Assembly: GCA_033439255.1 (NCBI GenBank)
Contig: CM065879.1
Span: 786,501-850,500 of the forward strand
DNA length: 64,000 bases
Source of the DNA: Hericium rajendrae
Taxonomy: Eukaryota; Basidiomycota; Agaricomycetes; Russulales; Hericiaceae
Direction: 5' to 3'
The first letter of the stretch is position 1, and each line of letters opens with the position of its first letter. The translations under genes and the position numbers were made by a program. The notes beneath the pieces are model-generated. The model was not told the DNA's origin, did not search any database, and was given only the letters and a program-made list of their open reading frames with translations. Shown here in pieces: positions 56,501-64,000 of this stretch.

Positions 56501-58192
56501 GGGCTAAGAAATGGATGTACCGAAGATGACGGGCAGATGGCCCGCAAATCTGAGCTGTGACAATCGCGTACTGTCGGGCAGATTGGCCTCCATATGACCG
56601 TAGAAGGGTCATGAAGTTGAGATAATTCTGTGGATACCGCTGGCCATATTTGAGGTTGCCGTTAGGATCTTCGAGTTGTCGAATACGTTCCGAGAGTACA
56701 TCACAGATCTGCGTGAAAGTTTCAAAGCCCTTGAGTTTGCCATCAACGGCGTATTTATACAGACGAAGGAAACAACTTGTGTTTTGATCCCTTTCGAGGT
56801 GGTTGAATAGTTCTGTGAGGAGCGGGTCTTTGAGTAATCCCTGAAGAGCCCTGTCCTCGAAACTACGAAGAGTAGGGGGTGCATATTTCTCGCGGCGAAC
56901 TTGCAGGTCTGTTTGTTCCTCTTTGGGCAGCTTCGATTCCGCGACTTTCTATTATCAAGACCGCACGGTCAGTCAGTTCCACAACGCTCATCACATAGCA
57001 AAGGACAGCTCACTCGTCGAACAGCATCTTTCAAAGAGGCGTCGCATGCGACAGCTGCACATGCGTCGCATATGTGAGTCACCTCGTGCGTCAATCGACG
57101 GCAAGCAGTCGAGCGAACTGTACGCTCTCGATACTTGACCTCCCATCGTGCAAAGGCCTTCAAGTGATCATCTATCTGCTTCTGTTCGTCTGGTGTCCAG
57201 GAGTCTTGCTTCATGTAGGTGTTCCCATTCTTTGGAACTATGTGCTCTTTTGATATTTCGAAAGATTCCTCCTCGTCGGACGAGTCAATTTCATCAACCG
57301 TGGGCGGCGCCAGCTTCGCGTGTTGCACAGGTCGTTCCCGAATCGGACGGAAGGGTTTGTAAGGGAAGAGTCTCCGGGCGACTCGAGCACGCAGTAAGGA
57401 TGAGACACCGCCGAGGCTACGGGTATGTGTTCTTAATATATACTCCTCGTACATTGGCCCGGTCAGAGCAATACATGGCTTTGCCTCGCCGGGTCCTTGA
57501 TTCTCGATATTTTGGCAGGGTTCATGTTCTGACTGAGCAAAGTGATCGAACAAGGTGGGATTCTATAGAGATCATATTAGCAGGATTCTTAGTAGAGGTA
57601 AGTGACGAGCGCACTGTTTTGACGGTCTTGAACGCATATTTAATCTGTTTTTTCACCGGCGGCAGCTTGACCCCATCATCGCCATTGTTTGCAGCCTTCG
57701 TCGCAACTGACGGGCCACGATTGAAGAATGAAGTAATCGACTGGTCGGTCTTAGACTGTCGCATCTCGTATCAGTTGATATGGCAGAATGGTGAGCGTGA
57801 ACGGAAGGACTCACGCCGAGGAACTTTGGTCCCTTTGTTGCTGTGAGTCTCTTCTTCTTCATCTGTGTGATGCCGGGGCACTTAGACCTATGCGTCGTCC
57901 AGTTGCACAGATCATAATCCTGCTTGTTGTGCAACGCTACCCATGCATTACAGCCCCCGCACCTCACTCGATGTTTCTCCACCGTGTGCACATGCTCGTC
58001 AGTTTCGAGCGCTTGTCGTTTCTGTTCAGGTGACTGTCTCTGACCGCGCTGTTTCTTGGTGCGTTTCATCTTTCGATGCGACTCTTCCTCATTGGCTGTG
58101 TCATACTGATCGCTTTCGCCGTTTACTAGAGCGATGTCCCGTTTGGCACTAGTCAAAGCCAAACACTGTGAGCTGCGGACAAGTCCGTCGAT
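53552..58192 (-). CDS. zinc-finger RNase H-like transposase (P/THAP9-like)
   Basis: C-terminal and larger module of the transposon gene, with many short introns. In order: a basic N-terminal linker; a zinc finger RCGGCNAWVALHNKQDY with NWTTHRSKCPG (CxxC...HxxxC); DQSITSFFNRG, a PCNA-box-like motif; acidic DSSDEEESFE; and WTPDEQKQIDDHLKAF. The catalytic core shows VAFAGDCTKVRPRLSY, SFAADGATSELAAQ, SITDPSHAVKTCRNQ and FVYLFVFGELFDAWLNRR. DPxHxxKxxRN and the FxxLFD-like segment parallel the DPPHLxKxxRN and N-x-LFD segments of P-element and THAP9 transposases. A later block is GTEFVEHFFGLARSFLPNF. An acidic linker precedes a final exon ending GRSLGGRKK. The core frames are long and open, so it may be active. 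Splicing suggests fusion to the upstream Ulp1 module. Confidence 0.78.
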
Positions 58193-58482
58193 CTAGAAGA
58201 CATACGGTATGTTCCGCAAGGACGTTTTCACGCTACTACAATTGAACCCTCGATTTGATCCTGCCGGGCTAGGTAAGCATTGAGATTCCAGGTCGACTGC
58301 TTCGGTATTGCCGTGGCCGCCGTCTTCACCGTCCCTGCCTTCAAGACATTTACCCTTGCGCTCGCTGTCGCCGTCGCCGTGCTCATCTCCATGGTCACTG
58401 CTATTGCTCTCGGGGTTGTGGTGATCCTTACTGTTGGGACCCACGCCGCTAGCTATTGCCTTGACGATTCTACTCGTTGTGT

Positions 58483-59329
58483 TCAACAGCAAATACAATG
58501 ACGATCAAGGGAGAACACGTACGGTGCGTTCAATATGACCTTCATAGCTTCGGATCTGATATTTGCCCGACGCTCGTGCGTACAGTCCTCGAACAGCATG
58601 TCGTCTTCGGTGATGGCCTGCATGGCCATCATGACGAATAATCCGCAAGACCATGAGTCACCCTGCCTATGAGATTCTGGTGGAGAATACAGTTCGTCGT
58701 GCCACGCATCCCAGTTTATCGCAGCCTTGCCTAACATTTGGTAGATGGCATTCACAATATCAATGATCATCTTTAAAATAGGTGACTTAAGTCAAGAATG
58801 GGAAGAGAAGTAGGGAGAACTCACCGGCTTCGCCCAACACATAGAGTCCATCTCCGGTAAGCTATCAAAAAGCCCTATGCTTTGTGTCTCGAAGTCAATT
58901 ATTGCCAGGACCCAATGCAACGGGCTACCACCGCAAAGCGGGATGCACCACCGCTCGCGGGACAATGCCTCGGCACATGAGTTGTTTGGACACTATATCT
59001 ATTGAACATACACTTCAAACAGAAACCACTGCTTGACTCACTGCTGCTGCAATGTTTTCCTCTAGAGTTCCACAACCACCCGTACTTTTCACGAGTCCGC
59101 GTGCTAACGGGCCGACCCACGAAGAGAATATGAAGAAGCTTGCATCCGGTTCTTGGATCTCTTGTAGCAGTGCACCAAAGATGTCGATGGGACAGTTTGT
59201 TAACCTCAACTCATTTTGTTCATGGGTCACCAGCGGGGCAATATCTTTATGATTAAATTGAATATTGCGTACTTGTCGCACATGTTGATCTGGCGTGAGG
59301 TTGAGAAGCTCGAGGCGACTCAGCGACAT
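58483..59329 (-). CDS. Ulp1-like cysteine protease module of the transposon
   Basis: Starts at ATG 59,329 (MSLSRLELLNLTPDQH). It contains the C48/Ulp1 catalytic order: His in PLHWVLAIIDFE, Asp in IGLFDSLPEM, and Gln plus Cys in RQGDSWSCGLFVMMAMQ. Ulp1 enzymes cleave SUMO or related conjugates. At its end, donor GTACGT after ILNAP joins in frame to an exon of charged residues (58,193-58,432). That exon in turn joins in frame, over a 33-bp intron, to the zinc-finger transposase. One protein is therefore plausible. Whether the protease is made as a fusion or separately needs transcript data. Confidence 0.75.
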
Positions 59330-59800
59330 CTTCTTTGACGATTGATGGATCCACACGATACGAAAGGCGAAGACGAATCTGCAACTTGGCCATCATGCAT
59401 CACGCGTCGGGGCAGTGTAGACCTGGGCCGCTCGGCCAGGCAATAGGTTTATAGGTGGGCTAAAAATGGAGGCAGATTGAATTAATTAATTAATATGAGA
59501 GGGAGGGAGGGGAGGTGGTGGATGGAGGCAGCAGGGGTTGCGCTTGCATGTGGATTTGAGTTGGGCAAGCACGTCGGCTAAAGCGCCACGTAAACAATGG
59601 CTGGCGAAGCCTGCCAGACTGCTTTACAACACATCGGGATCCTCAATTGACAGTTTACCTTGACAATTGATGCTATTGCATGTTGGATCTCTCAAAGACA
59701 ATTGATTGAGCAGTTTATTACAAGCTTGTCAAAAATCACTGAGTATATATAATGTAACTAAGTACATGTAGAATTCACGTAGCAACCGCCTGACAATAAA

Positions 59801-60181
59801 TCAGTTTGAGACCGTATGCTGCTCCCTGCGCTCAAGGTGTGCACATGCCTCTGCTGCCTGCACAAGCGGTAGTACGCACTCCACAACCACGCCGAGCATG
59901 CCCCGCCGGTGCACAAGTCGGCCCTGCACAGCGCCGAGCAGCACGGGCATACTGCAGTGCCCAAACTCGAGTGTCATGTTCGCGTCGTACATCTGCGTGT
60001 CTGTGAACGGCAACGGTGGCGCTTGGCGCACGCCGCATGATGCGAGGGCACCCGCGGGCATGAGCAGCACGGATGCCAGTGCTAGCGCGGCGGGGTTCCC
60101 GATGGCCTGCGACGTTGGCGGGCATAAGGTGCGGGTGAGAGGGTGGAGATGGACGGTGGCGCCGGCAAGGACGACGCGCAC
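59801..60181 (-). CDS. hypothetical 126-residue ORF in transposon right arm
   Basis: An open frame in a GC-rich block that contrasts with AT-rich flanks. It includes SQAIGNPAALALASVLLMPA and PFTDTQMYDANMTLEFGHCS. No family is recognised. It could be a captured fragment of a host gene. The rest of the right arm (59,330-59,800 and 60,182-60,496) holds no gene. Confidence 0.3.
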   Translation of the reverse strand: MRVVLAGATVHLHPLTRTLCPPTSQAIGNPAALALASVLLMPAGALASCGVRQAPPLPFTDTQMYDANMTLEFGHCSMPVLLGAVQGRLVHRRGMLGVVVECVLPLVQAAEACAHLERREQHTVSN

Positions 60182-60496
60182 CAGTGTCGAGCCTCGACAG
60201 AATGGGCGCTTATTCTCGGCCCGATATTTAATGTTGTTTGCTTACATACATAGGTCGATTTCAAATTCAGTTAGGTCCTATTACCGCACACCTATAGGGT
60301 GACCGCCCTCGGCCATCACTATTTGGTCTTTTTTTGAAAAATTTTCACCCCAGAGCTGACTCAAATATGCTACCGGCCGACCGACATCCCGCGACTTTGA
60401 GCTCGAATATGCAAACTTTGGGGCGACATCTTGGCATATTTCGCCATCAAGTATGCTAACTTCCGGGGCGACCCTTGCGGGAGCTTCCCGGGGCCT

Positions 60497-61042
60497 GTTT
60501 CATTTCCTCCCACTTTACCCCGAATTTCTGAATCAGGAGATGTGCCTGCGCTCTTTCCCGCACTACCACATCTACGGACCATTCATATTGGCCAGGCGAC
60601 GATGGTGCCGTTATTGCCACTCGCAAGGTTCATACTGTCCTCCGTGCGGCACGCGAATTCAGGTGCCATCGACAATGACGCCTCGGACCGTGATGCTCTA
60701 GAGGAGATGAGGCTAGTCGACTGTTATTCAGAGAGTATATGGGGCGCCAGAGTCCGGAGAGGAGCCATCGAGCAGGCAGCCATCAGCCTCGTTGAGAAGG
60801 GCGCAATGGACGGCTTGCCTATCGGATTACGAAGAGGTGACGAGAACCATCTTCACCAGTTGGGCTCGCAGGTAGACGATGTTACACAACCCGCTGCCTC
60901 TTCGTCGGAGGTATGCGCATTACGTGCAGCATGGACGGATTTGGCAGTCGACCGGGTGAGAGCCGTTGTACAATGCGAGGCGCTGACGGAGAGGATTATC
61001 GGTGGCGATCGAGTCGAAGGTTCCGTACGCGTTCTCGAGTAA
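60497..61042 (+). pseudogene. F-box-like gene, 3' part
   Basis: Continuation of the gene at 52,610 beyond the transposon. From 60,505 the codons read FPPTLPRISESGDVPALFPA and LPHLRTIHIGQATMVPLLPL, again leucine-rich. The C-terminal region is acidic and Arg-rich and ends RVEGSVRVLE before the stop at 61,040-61,042. The open frame that continues upstream into 60,431 belongs to the transposon end. Confidence 0.68.
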
Positions 61043-61988
61043 TGCAGCAGCAGTTCTGTCATGGGAGGCCGCAATGTATGGCTATTACGCCTGTGGGCGC
61101 TTTGGCGGCAACACAACACCCGCTACCACACGTTTGTTGCATATTAAAACTGACCTCTACGGGCCTTTAGATTGTTGCTTAGATTAGAAGAAGATAGTTT
61201 GCCGGGATGCACGCATGCAGAGGAACATGCAGAGTATCCATAGGGTTAGGTTCATGATGTAAGCGCATGTCTGTCTTTCAGAAGTGCAAGACGGCACTAA
61301 GTACAGAGGGGAGAAACACGGAGAAATCAAGGTGTTATTTTCCTGCAGTCCAGTATAAACCGGGAAGCCTTACAGATTTCAAGCAGACGCGAGGGCCGAG
61401 GTAACATATAGACGTGACGATATGGGGACTGCCGAGCGCAAGCCGAAGAAGCCACTGAAAGCTTAAAACATTAGGAGCAAACGCGTGGACAAGTTCGAGA
61501 TCTATGACCCTCTACCGAGAGGGGTACCACAATGTATGGCTATTTTTGTGGCAGGCCAGCGGGGTTTGCATTCGACCTTCTCACCGTCTACCCTGCCGTG
61601 CGTTCTGGACGAGAGCAAGGTCCTTTCTCCATCCTCACTTACCTCACCCGCTTTTCATTCCCAGGCCCCCCATCAGACCGGAATCAGCGCATGAAGAGCC
61701 TTGCCCTTCCCTCTCTTTCAGTGTGGTGGTCGCTGTGAATGTACAGATCTCCGCAGGTAAGTGACCTCGCAGCTCGAGCTCGGCCGAGCCCGCCGATACG
61801 CAGTTTCTCGCCGTCACGATCGGGATAAAGAACGGGCGCGAGGGTGGATCGTACACCACGAAGTGCGCTGTGCGTGGTCATGACGTGGAGATGCCTAGTG
61901 CACGGCTCGTCGCAGCCAGTCTCGTATGTTCCTGGAGATTCCGCCTACATAGGTGCATGATGCACGAATTGTCTGTACTGCCCTTCCC
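61043..61988. other. intergenic, 5' region of the MFS gene
   Basis: No supported gene. The short motif CAATGTATGGCTATT occurs twice (61,074 and 61,530), in similar contexts. A TATA box was not identified. Confidence 0.35.
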
Positions 61989-64000
61989 ATGCCCTCTCAG
62001 TCAACTTCGGACTCTCTGTCTGCAGTCGACCGTGCCCTTACTGACAAGGAGCAGGTACCTGACCAAAATTCGCAGGCGGTGTTGGCGGAGAAACGCCCGG
62101 ACGCGTCCTATGAAGTTACCCTGGAGCCTGAGGATGATCCACAGCAGAAATCCATATTTCGGCGATGGCTCGCGGTCGTTATTATTGCAATATCTGCCGT
62201 GTGCATAGCATGCGCATCGTCTGCAGTGAGTACCTGATTCTCTTCGTCAGAAATGATACCTGATATAAGGCCAGGCTGCCTTTACCGAGGCAGGTGTTAC
62301 GCATGCCTTTGGCGTCAGTCGAGTAGTCTCCGTCCTCGGCGTGAGCCTCTTCGTGCAGGGCCTGGGAGTGGGACCCTTGGTGGTCGGACCACTCTCCGAA
62401 GTGTACGGGCGTCAGATTATCTATCAAATATCCTTGTTTCTGTTCTTCGCGTTTACTTGGCCCGTGGCCTTCGCTCCGAACCTCGGTAAGTCGGGACGTC
62501 TTCATGGTACTCGGGTTGTGCTGATGCTATGGTAGCCGTTTTCTTAGTCTTTCGGTTCTTGTCCGGTGTGTCTTCATCCGCATTCTTCTGTGTCACAGGT
62601 GGGAGTATGAGCGATATGTTCAATGATGCCGAAGTGGCCACGTACGTATTGTCGTTGTTCACAAAGGCAGGTCTTGTTGCTGAAAACTCGCTAGCCCCAT
62701 GGCTTTCAATACCATTGCTCCGTTCTTCGGCCCCGAGCTGCAGCCAATTTATAGCGGGTGCGGACATGGGTTCAATAACTTGGGCGAGTTTATAAGCCTG
62801 ATAACTGTCCCATCCTTTCCAGATTTATCAATCAGAATACCAGTTGGCGATGGACGTACTACACTCTCTTGATCTGGATATTCGTTCAGATGGTGGCGAC
62901 ATTCCTTGTACGTCCTGACTTACCCAGAAATCAGAACACTACTCAATTATTAACAATCTTTCTTCCGGTAGCTTGTAGAAGAGACATACATACCCACTAT
63001 TCTCAAGCACAAAGCCCAGAAGTATGTCGCAAGTTCTTTGGAGTGAAAGGGTTCTGATAGCCATACCAGACTTCGAAAGGCCACAGGAGACCCAAACTAT
63101 TACGCACCGATAGAAAGGGAGAACAAGGATTTATGGCGTGCGATACGGATCAGTTGTTCAAGGCCATTTCGTGAGGTCAACTCTCTTCGTCGATCTCACC
63201 ACCTGATCATTGCCACAGAGGTCGTTTTCTTCGATCGGATGGTCCTTCTGCTCAATCTTTGGTGCGACTTTATCCGGGGTTTTGAATGATTGGCGTCTCA
63301 CATAATTCTCAGGAATTCTGTTCTCCTCGGGATTTTATACCTCGCCTTTCAAGCATTCCCAATCATTTTTGAAAAGCACGGCTTCAACCTGCAGATGACC
63401 GGCCTTACCTTCATCGGCATCCTGTCCGGCATCGCGATCGGCATGTGCACCCAGCCATACATTAACTGGTAGCAAGTTACTCGTCTCCTGGATGCAGCAC
63501 GATTAATCACACTTTCAATGCTCAGGAAATATTGGAAGGACGAGCAAAAATACGGCGAGCTCCCGATCGAGTACAGACTATGGACAGGCGAAATTGGCGG
63601 CGTCATTGTCCCTATCAGTACGCCCTCCTTCCTTCTCCATTGCATCTCAATCTATATAACCCGTCCGCAGGCCTCTTCTGGCTCGCCTTCACGACCTACC
63701 CCTCCGTGCACTGGATCGTGCCCATCCTCGCGTCCGTCCCGTTCGGCATGGGGATGTACTACATCTACACGTCGACGTTCACGTACCTCGTCGTCGCGTA
63801 CCGGCCCATTGCGGCGTCCGTGCTCGCGAGCAACGCCGCGATGCGCACGTCGTTCGCGGCGGGCTTTCCGCTGTTCGCGAACGCGATGTACGACAGGCTC
63901 GGCACCGTCGGCGCGACCGCGCTGCTGGCGGGGCTGATGACGGTCATGGCGCCGTTTCCGTGAGTTGCCTGGTTGTTTATCCTCGAGAAACGGGGTGCTG
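61989..64000 (+). CDS. MFS drug:H+ antiporter (DHA1-like), partial
   Basis: Multi-exon membrane transporter running past the right edge. It starts at ATG 61,989 (MPSQSTSDSLSAVDRAL). A hydrophilic N terminus leads to helix 1 (WLAVVIIAISAVCIACASSA). The MFS motif region LGVGPLVVGPLSEVYGRQIIY is typical of DHA1 multidrug or polyamine transporters, with GPLSEVYGR as motif A. Across introns NTIAPFFGPELQPIYSGFIN and TSWRWTYYTLLIW follow, then LVEETYIPTILKHKAQK, the usual central-loop start. The second half includes GILYLAFQAFPIIFEKHGFN and GMGMYYIYTSTFTYLVVAYR. The last exon seen ends near 63,960 at a likely donor. Substrate unknown. Confidence 0.85.

Larger units (their letters stand above)
53320..60496 (-). 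mobile_element. 7.2-kb TIR DNA transposon encoding Ulp1-transposase
   Basis: Perfect 27-bp inverted ends starting AGGCCCCGGGAAGCTCCCGC (53,320 and the complement at 60,496) are flanked by the 8-bp duplication GTTTCATT (53,312-53,319 and 60,497-60,504). The minus strand carries one long intron-rich gene (59,329-53,552) combining a Ulp1-like protease and a transposase. An 8-bp duplication fits hAT, P and KDZ-type elements. The transposase motifs look most like the P-element/THAP9 RNase H fold. Intact ends and a clean target site suggest a recent insertion. Confidence 0.92.

Noticed and set aside
61063-61545. Repeated CAATGTATGGCTATT as a regulatory element
   Set aside because: Only two copies, with no symmetrical structure and no link to a promoter.
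1-64000. CRISPR arrays, rRNA or bacterial operons
   Set aside because: No regularly spaced identical repeats, no rRNA-like stretches, and gene structure is eukaryotic throughout.

Overview
The window looks like nuclear DNA of an Agaricomycete (mushroom-forming basidiomycete, possibly a polypore). Genes carry many 45-65 bp GT..AG introns, host proteins have basidiomycete-type architectures, and Ty3/Gypsy and TIR elements are nested. I saw no rRNA, tRNA or CRISPR. All homology statements come from reading motifs; no database search was run.

Layout. 1-1,085: decayed repeats. 1,086-18,441: one 17.3-kb Ty3/Gypsy retrotransposon with 1,020-bp LTRs and a CCGG target duplication. It carries gag, a protease, pol with a -1 frameshift, and an unusual antisense spliced gene module between integrase and the 3' LTR. 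Two later insertions break it: a 2.3-kb small LTR element on the minus strand (4,503-6,827) and a 2.9-kb TIR element (10,194-13,055) that splits the integrase core.
18.7-34.1 kb: a gene cluster bounded by two inverted UbiA prenyltransferase paralogues. Between them lie a truncated FAD-synthetase copy, a 7-TM protein, the intact FAD synthetase, a divergently transcribed SLC35C1-type nucleotide-sugar transporter, an 830-bp MITE and a large dynamin-like/NUGGC-type GTPase.
35.6-51.5 kb: an MFS monocarboxylate transporter, a MYND-finger protein, the DNA-repair nuclease MRE11, two related 7-TM proteins separated by a candidate TIR element, and a GMC oxidoreductase.
52.6-61.0 kb: an F-box-like gene cut by a 7.2-kb TIR transposon with an 8-bp target duplication. 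The transposon appears to encode one spliced protein joining a Ulp1-type protease, a zinc finger and an RNase H-like transposase. 62.0-64.0 kb: an MFS (DHA1-like) drug transporter that runs off the window.

The host genes do not form one obvious pathway; they are a mix of housekeeping and accessory functions. Three insertions (4,503, 10,194 and 53,320) are precise enough that removing the element plus one target-site copy restores the interrupted reading frame, so they look young. The least expected content is the spliced antisense Zn2Cys6-like gene inside the Gypsy element and the Ulp1-transposase fusion.
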